From assembly GCF_000364605.1 (NCBI RefSeq), contig NZ_KB822576.1, forward strand, positions 434,001-498,000: a DNA stretch of 64,000 bases. The letters are read 5' to 3'. Shown here in pieces: positions 9,825 through 18,917 of this stretch. Numbering within the stretch: the stretch's first letter is position 1; every line of letters begins with the position of its first letter. The DNA comes from Nocardioides sp. Iso805N. Lineage in GTDB: Bacteria; Actinomycetota; Actinomycetes; Propionibacteriales; Nocardioidaceae. The notes under the pieces were generated by a model. It ran no database searches. It was not told where the DNA came from and saw only the letters and a program-made list of their open reading frames with translations. Position numbers and translations under genes: made by a program.

Positions 9825-11613
9825 AGCCCTGCATTCCTCTCGGGTTGGCCGCGGCTGAGAGTGTCCCAGTCGCGTGGTCGCGGGTCACCGCGGAGAGCCG
9901 ACCCAACGCCCAGTCACCGGCGCGCTGGATCCGGTGTCCGCGGCGTTCCAGCTCGGCGATGAGCTCATCGCCGAGCCGGTCTTCGACGACAGCGCCCGCC
10001 GGCTCCCAGGTGCGCGGCCAGAACGAGCCTGGGAACGAGGTCGAATGCAACGCGGGGGCGTCGATGGCCTGCTGCGGCGAATAGCCGCCGACGATGGTCC
10101 GCAGCAGGTAGAGGAGCTGCCACTGCTCCTGCTGATCACCTCCCGGTGAGCCGAGGGCGGTGACGGGTTGGCCGTCGCGCAGCACGAGTGTGGGCGTCAA
10201 GGTCGTCCGAGGCCGCTCGCCGGGAGCAAGTGTCGACGGCAGCCCCTCCTCGAGCCAGGTCATCTGCAGGCGCGTGCCGAGGCAGAAGCCGAGCTCGGGG
10301 ATGGTCGGGGAGGACTGCAGCCAGCCGCCCGACGGGGTGGCAGCGACGATGTTCCCCCAGCGGTCGACGATGTCGAGATGACAGGTGTCACCACGAGACT
10401 CGCCCACGGCCGAGACGGTGGGCTCGCCGACACCGTGCGCATCCTGTGCTCCCGCCGGCGAGACGTAGGTACGTCGAAGCGGCGGGAAGTTGCCCTGACC
10501 GCCCTCGAGACCGGGGAGTGGCCGGGTCGAGGCGGTCTTCTTGATGAGCAGGCGGCGCTCGGCCGCGTAACCCTCGGAGAGCAACACACTGAGTTGCTCC
10601 GGGCGAGCGGCGTCACCGTAGTATGCGTCACGATCGGCGAAGGCGAGCTTGATCGCCTCGAGGATCGTGTGCGCACCCTCCGGCGTCCCCGGATCGAGGA
10701 GGCGATCATCGAATGGCTCGAGCAGGTTGAGGATCTGCAGCATCGCCGGGCCCTGAGTCCACGGACCCGCCTTGACGATGGTGTGCCCCCGGAAGACGGT
10801 CGTCATCGGGTCTTCGTAGGTGGCGCTGAACCTCGCCATGTCCGCGGCGGTGATCACGCCGGCGTGGTCGGTCCCCGAGGAGTGCCGGTGTGGGGTGCGA
10901 GCGAAGGTGTCGATCGCGGCGGCGACGTACCCGCTGCGCCACTCGCCTCGGGCCGCGTCGATGCGCTCCTCGCGCGTCGAGCCCGCGTGCCCCGCGTCGA
11001 CCAAGCGCTCGAGCACGTCGGCGTACCGCTCGTTGCGGACCATCGCACCCGGGGCCGGGGGTTCACCGTCGACCAACCAGAGCTCCGCCGAAGTCGGCCA
11101 GTGCTCTCGAAACAGATCCGCGACGGTGCCGATCGTGGCGGCGGTGCGCTCGAGGATCGGATGACCGTGGCGGGCGTAGTCGATCGCGTAGCTCAGAACC
11201 TCACGCAACTCCCACGTGCCGTGGTCGCGCAGCAGGAGGAGCCACGCCTCCACCGCTCCGGGAACGGCGGCGGCCAGCGCCCCCGAACCGGGCACCATGT
11301 CGAGGCGTTGGCTACGGAAGTGGTCGATCGTCGCGGCCGCGGGTGCCGGGCCCTGCCCCATCAACACCTGCGGCTGGCCGGGGGCCTCGGCGGTGGCGAA
11401 GAGGCCGACCATGTCACCGCCGGGACCGTTGAGATGGGGCTCGACGACGTGGAGGACGAAGGCGGCGGCCACGGCGGCGTCGAAGGCGTTGCCCTCGCGC
11501 TCGAGCACGGCCTGTGCCGTGGCAGTCGCGATCCAGTGCGTCGTGGCGACCATGCCGAACCGGCCACGGAGGTCGGGCCTGGTCAGGAACGTTGGTGGTG
11601 GGGTGTAGCTCAC
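9808..11613 (-). CDS. Gamma-glutamyltransferase-fold Ntn amidohydrolase, atypical substrate pocket
   Basis: A 601-residue member of the GGT family, an autoprocessed Ntn hydrolase. The nucleophile threonine is T410 (GDTCHLDIVD), where the precursor should cleave into large and small subunits; the GSPGG oxyanion region is present (about 488-492). Compared from memory with E. coli GGT, the residues that grip the gamma-glutamyl alpha-carboxyl (Arg114) and alpha-amino group (Asp433) are Q87 and W453 here. Such members include oxamate amidohydrolase-like and acylase-like enzymes. No signal peptide is present, so it acts in the cytosol, unlike most bacterial GGTs. It sits between permease and ATPase genes, suggesting it hydrolyses what the importer brings in. 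Confidence 0.8.
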   Translation of the reverse strand: MSYTPPPTFLTRPDLRGRFGMVATTHWIATATAQAVLEREGNAFDAAVAAAFVLHVVEPHLNGPGGDMVGLFATAEAPGQPQVLMGQGPAPAAATIDHFRSQRLDMVPGSGALAAAVPGAVEAWLLLLRDHGTWELREVLSYAIDYARHGHPILERTAATIGTVADLFREHWPTSAELWLVDGEPPAPGAMVRNERYADVLERLVDAGHAGSTREERIDAARGEWRSGYVAAAIDTFARTPHRHSSGTDHAGVITAADMARFSATYEDPMTTVFRGHTIVKAGPWTQGPAMLQILNLLEPFDDRLLDPGTPEGAHTILEAIKLAFADRDAYYGDAARPEQLSVLLSEGYAAERRLLIKKTASTRPLPGLEGGQGNFPPLRRTYVSPAGAQDAHGVGEPTVSAVGESRGDTCHLDIVDRWGNIVAATPSGGWLQSSPTIPELGFCLGTRLQMTWLEEGLPSTLAPGERPRTTLTPTLVLRDGQPVTALGSPGGDQQEQWQLLYLLRTIVGGYSPQQAIDAPALHSTSFPGSFWPRTWEPAGAVVEDRLGDELIAELERRGHRIQRAGDWALGRLSAVTRDHATGTLSAAANPRGMQGYAAGR

Positions 11614-11616
11614 GGG

Positions 11617-12552
11617 TCACTTCCTGTCGTGAGATGCGGGATCGAGAACGTCGCGCAAGCCGTCGCCGAAGAGGTTGAAGCTCAGGCAGATGATGGCGAT
11701 CAGTGCCCCCGGGAAGACTCCGAGCCAGGCATCCTGGGACATGTACTGCTGAGCGTCGGAGAGCATGACCCCCAGACTCGGCATGGGCGGCTGGATACCG
11801 AGCCCGAGGAAGGAGAGGACAGCCTCGCCCAGCACCGCTCCGGGCATGATGATCGTGGCCTGCACGATGATCGCCGATACGCAGTTGGGCAGGATGTGTC
11901 GACTGACGATGCGCACGCTGCTGGCGTCCATCGCTACGGCAGCCATCACGAAGTCGGTGGACTTCAGCCGCAACGTCTCCCCCCGAACGACCCGGATCAT
12001 CTGCGGGATGTGCGCGATGCCCAGGGCGAGTACGGCGTTGGACAGGCTGGCCCCCCGAATCGCGGCAAGACCGACCGCGATGATGAGGAACGGGAACGCC
12101 AGCGCCACGTCGGTCACGCGGGAGATGACCGCGTTGGCTGACTTCCAGTAGCCGGCCGCGAGACCGAGTGGGGTGCCGACCACGGTGGAGAGGACGACCG
12201 CCAGGATGCCCACCTCGAGAGAAGCACGTGCGCCGTACAACATCCGGAAGAGCACGTCTCGGCCGAGGTTGTCGGTGCCCAGGACGAACCCGACGGTTCC
12301 GGGTCGCTGGAAGGGCGTGTCGAAGTGCACCTGCGTCGGATCGTGCGGAGCCAGCAGCGGTGCCAGCGCCGCTGCCGCTACCACGAGGAGGAGCAGGACC
12401 GCTCCGATCATGCCGGTGCGGTGCCGGAGCAGCGCGCGCCACCAGCGCTGGCGGGAGTCCTTCCGCGCGATCGCCTGCGCCGGCGCGAGGGCCACCGACT
12501 CGGTCTGTCCGGCGGTGGTGCCGTCCGATGTCCGGGCGTCCTGGGCACTCAT
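11617..12552 (-). CDS. Peptide-type ABC importer permease (DppC/OppC-like)
   Basis: A 311-residue inner-membrane permease. An N-terminal cytosolic stretch (about 1-45) precedes the first transmembrane segment; the GTDNLGRDVLFRMLYGAR region typical of DppC follows at about residue 95, and the ABC-coupling EAA loop lies in the C-terminal half (AVAMDASSVRIVSRHILPN). About six membrane segments are visible. Its ATG overlaps the stop of the DppB-like gene as ATGA, and only 3 nt separate its stop from the GGT-like start, so the gene is embedded in the operon. Confidence 0.9.
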   Translation of the reverse strand: MSAQDARTSDGTTAGQTESVALAPAQAIARKDSRQRWWRALLRHRTGMIGAVLLLLVVAAAALAPLLAPHDPTQVHFDTPFQRPGTVGFVLGTDNLGRDVLFRMLYGARASLEVGILAVVLSTVVGTPLGLAAGYWKSANAVISRVTDVALAFPFLIIAVGLAAIRGASLSNAVLALGIAHIPQMIRVVRGETLRLKSTDFVMAAVAMDASSVRIVSRHILPNCVSAIIVQATIIMPGAVLGEAVLSFLGLGIQPPMPSLGVMLSDAQQYMSQDAWLGVFPGALIAIICLSFNLFGDGLRDVLDPASHDRK

Positions 12553-13502
12553 ACGGCACCTGCCACGCGGATCCGGGGGTTGATGACCGAGTAGAGAGCG
12601 TCGACAGCTAGGTTGATCAACACATAGCCGACGGTGATGAGCAGGACGACGGCCTGGACCACGGGATAGTCGCGGCTGAAAACGCTGTTGAGCGTCAGCT
12701 TCCCGAAACCGGGCAGCCCGAAGATGCTTTCGGTGACGACTGCGCCGGAGATCAGGCCACCGAGCTGGAGCCCGACGATGGTCACCACCACGATGAGCGA
12801 GTTGCGCAGGCCGTACCGCACCAGCACCCGACCCCGTCGGAGTCCCTTCGCCCGCGCGGTGCGGACGTAGTCGGACTGCATGGTGGCGATCATCGAGGCA
12901 CGCGTCTGCCGCATGACGACGGCAGCCAGTGCGAGTGCCAGGACCAGGGCCGGCAAGGTGAGGTGGTAGAGCGACCTTGCCGGGTCCTGCATCATCGGGA
13001 CGTAGCCGGAGGCCGGGAAGACGTGGTGGTCGACGGAGAGGAACAAGATCGCGAGCAGCCCGAGCCAGAAGCTCGGCACGGACAGCCCGACCATGGCCAC
13101 CAGGTTGGCGCCCCACTCGGGCCAACGACCGCGGAACCGCTCGGCGACCACACCGAGGATCAAGCCCACCACGACCGAGATCAGCAGCGCGTACGCAGCC
13201 AGCCATAGCGTGACCGGCAGCGTGCTGCGGATCAGCTCGCTCACCGGTGTGCCGGTGCGAAGTGAGCGGCCGAAGTCACCGTGCAGGCTGTTGCGGAGGA
13301 ACGTGGCGTACTGGACCCACACGGGACGGTCCAGGCCGTACTCGGCGCGAATCGCCGCGATCCGAGCTGGCGTTGCCTCCTCACCCGCGAGGGAGACAGC
13401 CGGATCGCCGGGCAGCAGCCGCATGCCTGCGAAGACCACCATCGACGACAAGAAGATCGTCACGATCGATTGCCCCACGCGGGTGAGGAGGTAACGAGCC
13501 AT
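12549..13502 (-). CDS. Peptide-type ABC importer permease (DppB/OppB-like)
   Basis: A 317-residue permease with the standard DppB opening (ARYLLTRVGQSIVTIFL), a periplasmic loop holding LPGDPA and the YGLDRPVWVQY motif, and a conserved EAA loop (YVRTARAKGLRRGRVLVRYGLRN). Six transmembrane segments are visible. It pairs with the following DppC-like permease to form the membrane channel. It lies 13 nt after the binding-protein gene in the same operon. Confidence 0.9.
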   Translation of the reverse strand: MARYLLTRVGQSIVTIFLSSMVVFAGMRLLPGDPAVSLAGEEATPARIAAIRAEYGLDRPVWVQYATFLRNSLHGDFGRSLRTGTPVSELIRSTLPVTLWLAAYALLISVVVGLILGVVAERFRGRWPEWGANLVAMVGLSVPSFWLGLLAILFLSVDHHVFPASGYVPMMQDPARSLYHLTLPALVLALALAAVVMRQTRASMIATMQSDYVRTARAKGLRRGRVLVRYGLRNSLIVVVTIVGLQLGGLISGAVVTESIFGLPGFGKLTLNSVFSRDYPVVQAVVLLITVGYVLINLAVDALYSVINPRIRVAGAV

Positions 13503-13515
13503 ATCGCGCTACACC

Positions 13516-15165
13516 TCAGCCCTGCGCCACGAAGGCGGCGCCGCTGAGCCGGACCACACCGTCGGGATAGACCGATACTCCAGCGACCTTGTTGGCGACA
13601 CCCGTCAGGTTCCGGTTCCGGTAGAGGTAGATGTAGGGGTTGTCCTTCTGGACCTGTGCAATCGCCTTGCCGTAGAGATCGGCACGCGTGGCGGTGTCGG
13701 TCGTCGCAGCTGCAGCGGCCAACCAGGTGTCGACCTGCTTGTTGCTGTAGTTGGAGTAGTTGTTCCCGGAGCCGGTGAACAGGAAGTTGTAGGTGTCGCC
13801 GTTGGGGTCGACACGACCCGACCAGCCCAGCTGGAGGGCCTCGAACTTGCCCTGGCTGTCGTTCTGGAGCAGCGTCGTGTACTCGATCGGCTCGATCTTG
13901 AGATCGAATCCGGCTGCCCTGACCTGCGCCTGGATCGCCTGCGCCAACTGGAGGCTGCTGGGAATGTTGCTCGTCTGCATGGTGATCTGCAGGGGCAGCT
14001 TCACCCCCGCCTGCTCGAGCATCTGCTTCGCCTTCGAAGGGTCGTACGGCGGACAGGCGTTGCTAGCGGCGGTGGCATAGGCGCTGTTCGGTGCGATGGG
14101 AGAGCAGGCCGGGTCGTAGTAGCCGTCGAAGACGGTCTTGACCAGTTGCTTGCGGTCGATCGCCATCGAGAGCGCCTCACGGATCTGGGCGCTCTTCGCC
14201 AAGGGCGTGTCGATCTGGAGCGGAGGCGTGCCGACGCCGTGCTGATTGGCGATGTTGATCTGGATGCCCTGGTAGCCGTAGGACCCGACCTGCATCACGG
14301 TCAGCGCCTTGTCGCTGCGCAGACTGTTGACGTCCGATGGCGAGATGGTGTCGGCAACCTGCACGTCACCGGACTTGAGGTCGGTGGCCCTGATCGCCGG
14401 GTCGGTGATGATCTTGTAGACGATCTTGTCGAGGTGGACGTCCTTCGCGTCGTAGTAGTTCGGGTCCTTCTCCACGGTGATGGACGTCGCCGGGACCCGG
14501 CTGGCGAACTTGAAGGGCCCGACGCACACCGGGTGGTCACCGAAGTGGTCGCCCTCCTTGGCCAGGGCAGTGGGCGACATGACCATGCCGGCTCGATCCG
14601 CGAGCGAGGCTGCGAGCGGAGCGAACGGCGATCCGAAGGTCAGCCGTACCTCGTCGTTGCCGGTCGCCGAGATGGTCTTGAGCGTCCCCAGCTCACTGGC
14701 TCGTGCGGAGTCCGGCTTGGTCAGGTCCCGCTTGAGTGTCGTGACCACCGCGTCGGCGTTCAACGGCGTCCCGTCCGCGAACTTCACGCCCTGCTTGATC
14801 GGGAAGGTCGCAGTCTTGCCCCCGTCGCTCAGCGTCGGCAGGGCCGTGGCCAACATCGGCACGATCTGACCATCGGCATTGGTGTCATAGAGCTTCTGGC
14901 ACATCGTCTCCATGACGTAGCGGGTGTAGAGCGACGACGAAGTGGTCGGATCGAGTGCGTCCGGATCGGCGGAGAGACCCATGGTGAGGGTCCCTCCCTG
15001 CTGGACCGGCCGGCTGCCGATCGGGATCGTGGTGATCACCTTTCCGGCCACCTCGGCCGAGGACTTGTTCGAGGTGGCCTGCGTCTGGCTACACGCACTC
15101 AGCGCCAGTGCCAGCCCAACCACGCCGGCCGCCGCCAGTCGGCGACGTACGGGACGAGAAGACAT
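13516..15165 (-). CDS. Peptide-type ABC importer substrate-binding lipoprotein (SBP family 5)
   Basis: A 549-residue family 5 binding protein. The N-terminus MSSRPVRRR followed by a hydrophobic stretch and the lipobox LSAC (cysteine at about 25) marks a lipoprotein anchored outside the membrane. Family 5 features include the ADPDALDP region and the long two-lobed domain ending near FVAQG. A second ATG seven codons upstream has the better ribosome-binding site (GGCGGAG), but it would add acidic residues before the signal peptide, so the internal ATG is chosen with moderate certainty. First gene of the importer operon; substrate unknown. Confidence 0.85.
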   Translation of the reverse strand: MSSRPVRRRLAAAGVVGLALALSACSQTQATSNKSSAEVAGKVITTIPIGSRPVQQGGTLTMGLSADPDALDPTTSSSLYTRYVMETMCQKLYDTNADGQIVPMLATALPTLSDGGKTATFPIKQGVKFADGTPLNADAVVTTLKRDLTKPDSARASELGTLKTISATGNDEVRLTFGSPFAPLAASLADRAGMVMSPTALAKEGDHFGDHPVCVGPFKFASRVPATSITVEKDPNYYDAKDVHLDKIVYKIITDPAIRATDLKSGDVQVADTISPSDVNSLRSDKALTVMQVGSYGYQGIQINIANQHGVGTPPLQIDTPLAKSAQIREALSMAIDRKQLVKTVFDGYYDPACSPIAPNSAYATAASNACPPYDPSKAKQMLEQAGVKLPLQITMQTSNIPSSLQLAQAIQAQVRAAGFDLKIEPIEYTTLLQNDSQGKFEALQLGWSGRVDPNGDTYNFLFTGSGNNYSNYSNKQVDTWLAAAAATTDTATRADLYGKAIAQVQKDNPYIYLYRNRNLTGVANKVAGVSVYPDGVVRLSGAAFVAQG

Positions 15166-15183
15166 TTCAACCCCCAGAGATTC

Positions 15184-15262
15184 CATACAATCTCCGCCTT
15201 TATTCGCGGATCGTATGCATGGTGCCCGGGTGCCGGCTATCTTGTCCAGCAAAATCTGGACA
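15184..15262. promoter_or_regulatory. Candidate operators upstream of the peptide importer operon
   Basis: Two inverted repeats lie just 5' of the binding-protein gene. The outer one, TGTCCAG-N6-CTGGACA (15243-15262), has perfect 7-bp half sites about 78 bp from the start. The inner one pairs CATACAATC with GATCGTATG (8 of 9) around a 16-nt spacer and overlaps the ribosome-binding region of the upstream ATG. The distal GntR/FCD regulator is the obvious candidate protein to bind one of them. Confidence 0.45.
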
Positions 15263-15340
15263 CCGTTTGCCCCGACGGCATGCTGCCGCCGGGGTGATGC
15301 TCCTGTTCGTCCTGGTATCGCCCCTGCGGCGTCGTCAGGA

Positions 15341-16363
15341 TCAGATCGCGTGGGCGCGGTTGCGCCGTACGGACGACATCAGGGCCGCGGCGATGAACGC
15401 GACCCCGATCAGACCGGTGACCACCTCCGGCACCTCGTGCTCGACGCTGACCAGCAGCAGCACCGCCAGCGCACCGATCGCCCAGTGCGCACCGTGCTCG
15501 AGGTAGACCAGCTCGGAAAGCGTGCCCTTGCGCACCATCAGCACCGTCAGTGACCGCACGTAGAGCGCGCCGATGCCGAGGCCCAGCGCGATGATCACCG
15601 GGTCGACGGTGATCGCGAAGGCACCGATGACACCGTCGAAGGAGAAGCTGGCGTCGAGCACCTGCAGGTACATGAACAGGGAGAACGCCGCCTTCCCGGT
15701 CGCGGCCACGATCTGGCTGCTCTCGCCGACCTCGGAGAAGAGCTGGGCACCGCCGTCGACGAGCAGGTAGCACAGCAGCCCTGCGACCCCGGCGGCGAGG
15801 ATCTGGCTGTCGTGCTCGTGGTAGACCGATGCGAAGCCGAGCAGCACCACCAGCACGATCATCACCGAGGCCTTGTCGAGCAGGCCGAGTCGCTGGATGC
15901 CGCGTTCGAGGCCGCCCAGCCAGTGCAGCGACTTCTGCTCGTCGATCAGGAAGTCGAGGAAGATCATCAGCAGGAAGATCCCGCCGAACGCCGCGATCGC
16001 CGGGTGGGCATCGCTCAGCAGATAGCCGTAGGTCCCCGGCGTCTCCGCGTCGCCGCGTTCGAGGGCCAGCTGCCAGGCCCGCCACGGCGAGATGTGGGCG
16101 GTCGCGCCGACCACCAACAGCGGGAAGATCAGCCGCATGCCGAAGACTGCAATGACCATGCCGAGGGTCAGGAACAGTCGCTGCCAGTAGGCCGACATGC
16201 GCTCCAGCACGCGGGCGTTCACCACGGCGTTGTCGAAGGAGAGCGAGACCTCCAGGACCACCAGGATCGCCGTGATCACCAGCGCGTGGCCACCGCCGTA
16301 GAACAGCGCTGCCACCAGGCCTGCGATCGTCAGGGCGAAGGACCAGCCGAAGGTTCGCAGCAT
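15341..16363 (-). CDS. DUF475 (TerC-related) integral membrane protein
   Basis: A 340-residue polytopic membrane protein with about nine hydrophobic segments. The two intramembrane acidic motifs typical of DUF475/TerC-like proteins are clear: EVSLSFDNAVVNARVL near residue 38 and DASFSFDGVIGAFAI near 235. TerC-related proteins are linked to metal (notably manganese) handling and tellurite resistance; the specific role of DUF475 is not established. ATG was chosen over an adjacent GTG. It is transcribed alone, in the same direction as the importer operon, and has paired palindromic sites 50-90 nt upstream. Confidence 0.8.
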   Translation of the reverse strand: MLRTFGWSFALTIAGLVAALFYGGGHALVITAILVVLEVSLSFDNAVVNARVLERMSAYWQRLFLTLGMVIAVFGMRLIFPLLVVGATAHISPWRAWQLALERGDAETPGTYGYLLSDAHPAIAAFGGIFLLMIFLDFLIDEQKSLHWLGGLERGIQRLGLLDKASVMIVLVVLLGFASVYHEHDSQILAAGVAGLLCYLLVDGGAQLFSEVGESSQIVAATGKAAFSLFMYLQVLDASFSFDGVIGAFAITVDPVIIALGLGIGALYVRSLTVLMVRKGTLSELVYLEHGAHWAIGALAVLLLVSVEHEVPEVVTGLIGVAFIAAALMSSVRRNRAHAI

Positions 16364-16410
16364 CACGGGGCGAACCCTAACCGGCACCCGGTGAGCACCG
16401 TGACCGCGGT

Positions 16411-16452
16411 TGGTCTGACCAGAGCGTGACTGTTATCTGATCAGAGCCTGAC
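16411..16452. promoter_or_regulatory. Tandem palindromic operator-like repeats upstream of the DUF475 gene
   Basis: A 17-bp direct repeat, TCTGAYCAGAGCSTGAC, occurs twice with a 22-bp period (two helical turns). Each copy starts with a palindrome (TCTGACCAGA and TCTGATCAGA). The first is also centred on TGGTCTGACCA, which matches the TGGTCNGACCA core of FadR/FCD-type GntR operators. The pair lies 48-90 bp before the DUF475 start, where a repressor or activator would act. Confidence 0.5.
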
Positions 16453-16486
16453 CGCAGCCGAGAACCGCGCCCGGCGTCTCCTCGGG

Positions 16487-17431
16487 TCAGCTCAGCAGGG
16501 AGCGGGTGCGGTCGACGTCGGCACGCATCTGCACGATCAGCGCGTCGATCGACTCGAAGGCGACCATGCCGCGCAGGTGCTCCGCGAAGGCCACCTCGAC
16601 CTCGACGCCGTACAGGTCCAGGTCGGTGCGATCCAGGACGTAGGACTCGACCCGACGCCCGATCACCCCGTCGAAGGTCGGGTTGGTGCCGACGCTGATC
16701 GCTGCGGGGAACGTCTCCCCGGTGTCACGTCGGGTCAGCCAGCCGGCGTAGACGCCGTCGGGCGGCACCGCCCGCTCGCTGGTCGCCGGCACGTTCGCGG
16801 TCGGGAAGCCCAGCTCGCGTCCGCGCTGGTCGCCCTTCACCACGATGCCGCGGATGCTGTAGGGCCGGCCGAGCGCCTCGGCCGCACCGGCGACGTCGCC
16901 CGAGGCCAGACACGTCCGCACGTACGTCGAGGACCACACCTGCGGGCCACCGTCGAGCGGGATGCCCTCCACCGCGAAGTCGTGCCCGGCTCCGAAGTCG
17001 CTCAAGCAGCTCACGTCGCCGGCGGCGCGGTTGCCGTAGCGGAAGTTGGCGCCGACCACCACCACCGAGGCGTGCAGCCGGCTGACCAGCACCCGTTCGG
17101 CGAACTCGTCCGGGGTCCAGGCAGCCATGTCGCGGTCGAACGGCAGCGCGAGCACCGCGTCGGCACCGGCGTCGGCCAACAGCTCAGCACGCTGCTCCAG
17201 GGTGGTCAGCACGACCGGCGTGTGCTCGGGCCGCAGCACCGCCATCGGGTGCGGCTCGAAGGTCACCGCGACCAGGATCAGGTCCCGCTCGGCGGCCACC
17301 TCGTGCCCGCGGCGTACGACGTGCTGATGACCGCGGTGGACACCGTCGAAGTTGCCGATGACCACGGCGGTGCGACTTAGATCCTCGGGCACCTCCGAGA
17401 GGCTTCGCCACAGCTTCACCACGGGGATCAC
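16487..17431 (-). CDS. ribF: Bifunctional riboflavin kinase/FAD synthetase
   Basis: RibF phosphorylates riboflavin to FMN and adenylylates FMN to FAD. The 314-residue protein has the N-terminal nucleotidyltransferase domain (VVIGNFDGVHRGHQ at about 23-36, and SSTYVRTCLASGDV near 170) and the C-terminal flavokinase domain (GFPTANV near 210 and GTNPTF near 248). Length is standard. Start is GTG; a GTG a few codons on is possible. It lies 47 nt after truB at the end of the rimP-to-ribF translation operon. Confidence 0.96.
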   Translation of the reverse strand: MIPVVKLWRSLSEVPEDLSRTAVVIGNFDGVHRGHQHVVRRGHEVAAERDLILVAVTFEPHPMAVLRPEHTPVVLTTLEQRAELLADAGADAVLALPFDRDMAAWTPDEFAERVLVSRLHASVVVVGANFRYGNRAAGDVSCLSDFGAGHDFAVEGIPLDGGPQVWSSTYVRTCLASGDVAGAAEALGRPYSIRGIVVKGDQRGRELGFPTANVPATSERAVPPDGVYAGWLTRRDTGETFPAAISVGTNPTFDGVIGRRVESYVLDRTDLDLYGVEVEVAFAEHLRGMVAFESIDALIVQMRADVDRTRSLLS

Positions 17432-17478
17432 CCTAGCGGCTGGACCGCGAGGGCAAATTCTGGGCGCCCCTTCGAGGA

Positions 17479-18366
17479 TCAGACGAAGACCGCGGCCGGC
17501 TTCGCCCGAGCGGCACCGGCCGGCTCGTAGAGCGCCAAGAACTCCCCCTCGGGAGCGAACACAGCCGTCAGGTGCTCCAGCCCGAGCTTGAGGGGCCGCC
17601 CGTAGCGGACATCTTGGGCCTGCGCCTCGTCCAGGTCCAGCGAGGGGAAGGCGCGCCGGGCGGCCGCAGTGAGCGGAAGCACGGTGAAGTCTTCGGCGAG
17701 CTTCTCCAGCGTGTGCGCCACCTCGAGCCCGTAAGGCCCCACAGCCGTACGGCGCAGCGCGGTGAGGTGCCCGCCGACGCCCAGCGACTCGCCGACATCG
17801 CGGGCGATCGCCCGGATGTAGGTGCCGCTCGAGCAGCGCACCGAGATGTCGACGTCGACGTACAGCTCGCCACCGGGGCCGCCGCGATCGCGACGGATCC
17901 GGTGCACGACCAGCTCGTGCACCTTGACCGGGCGAGGCTTCAGCTCGACCTGCTCACCGTCGCGGACGCGCTGGTAGGCCCGCTTGCCGTCGACCTTGAT
18001 CGCGCTGACGGCGCTGGGCACCTGCAGCAGATCGCCGACCTGCTCGGCGAAGGCGGCCCGCACCTGGTCCTGGTCGAGCGTCGCGGTGCTCCACATCCCG
18101 ACGAACTCGCCCTCAGCGTCGTCCGTCGTCGTGGTGACACCGAGCCGGACGGTCGCGTCGTACCTCTTCTCGGTGAGCATGAGGTGGCCGAGCAGCCGGG
18201 TGGCCCTCTCGACCCCGACGATCAGGACACCTGTCGCCATCGGGTCCAGGGTGCCGGCGTGGCCGACCTTGCGGGTGCCGGCCAGCCGCCGGACACGCGC
18301 AACGACATCGTGCGACGTCATGCCGCCGGCCTTGTCGACGACGACGAGGCCGGACTCCGCGCTCAC
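17479..18366 (-). CDS. truB: tRNA pseudouridine(55) synthase
   Basis: TruB makes the universal pseudouridine at position 55 in the T-loop of tRNA. The catalytic aspartate sits in the [12 protein letters not shown] motif (about residues 35-46). The 295-residue protein also has the [10 protein letters not shown] and [15 protein letters not shown] regions and a C-terminal PUA-like domain. The GTG start overlaps the rbfA stop by 4 nt. The DHH phosphoesterase gene often found between rbfA and truB in actinobacteria is absent. Confidence 0.97.
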   Translation of the reverse strand: MSAESGLVVVDKAGGMTSHDVVARVRRLAGTRKVGHAGTLDPMATGVLIVGVERATRLLGHLMLTEKRYDATVRLGVTTTTDDAEGEFVGMWSTATLDQDQVRAAFAEQVGDLLQVPSAVSAIKVDGKRAYQRVRDGEQVELKPRPVKVHELVVHRIRRDRGGPGGELYVDVDISVRCSSGTYIRAIARDVGESLGVGGHLTALRRTAVGPYGLEVAHTLEKLAEDFTVLPLTAAARRAFPSLDLDEAQAQDVRYGRPLKLGLEHLTAVFAPEGEFLALYEPAGAARAKPAAVFV

Positions 18367-18896
18367 GGCTCCTGAGGAGGGCGCACAGCGCCCGGCTCGG
18401 AGGGCTCGTCCCGGTCCGCGTCATCGCGGTCCGAGTCATCCCAGTCGTCCTCGTCGAGGTCGTCGAGGTCGTCCTCGTCCCGCGGCTTCTTGTACGGATC
18501 CTCCTCGCCGGCGTAGGCGCTGCCGCGCGCGGCGGCGACGGCCTCGTCCTGGGCGCGGGCCTTGGCCAGCACCTCGTCGAGGTGGCGTGCGGTCTCCGGC
18601 AGCGCGTCGTGGATGAACTCGACGGTCGGCGCGTGCCGCATGCCGAGCTGCTTGGCGACCTCGGAGCGGATCAGCCCCTTGGCCGACTCCAACGCCGCGG
18701 CGGTCTCGGCCAGCTCGGCGGGGGTGTCCGCGCCGAGGACGGTGTAGAAGACCGTCGCCTGCTGGCTGTCGCCCGAGACCCTCACGTCGGTCACGGTCGT
18801 GAAGCCGAGCCGGGGGTCCTTGATCCGGCGCTCCAACATCTGGGCGACGATCACCTTGATGCGATCGGCGATCTTGCGCACGCGCGGGTTGGTCAT
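18363..18896 (-). CDS. rbfA: 30S ribosome-binding factor A
   Basis: RbfA is a KH-like 30S maturation factor acting on the 16S rRNA 5' end. The opening [21 protein letters not shown] and the [14 protein letters not shown] motif identify it. At 177 residues it is longer than E. coli RbfA (about 133) because of an acidic Asp/Glu-rich tail from about residue 120, common in actinobacteria. The internal ATG with AAGAG just upstream is preferred to an ATG seven codons earlier. Confidence 0.95.
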   Translation of the reverse strand: MTNPRVRKIADRIKVIVAQMLERRIKDPRLGFTTVTDVRVSGDSQQATVFYTVLGADTPAELAETAAALESAKGLIRSEVAKQLGMRHAPTVEFIHDALPETARHLDEVLAKARAQDEAVAAARGSAYAGEEDPYKKPRDEDDLDDLDEDDWDDSDRDDADRDEPSEPGAVRPPQEP

Positions 18897-18917
18897 GTCT
18901 CTTACTCTCTCATTCAC

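Noticed and set aside
11414..12559. Alternative minus-strand frame over the DppC-like permease and GGT-like genes
   Set aside because: It is a frame shadow of two convincing family members with matching operon spacing.
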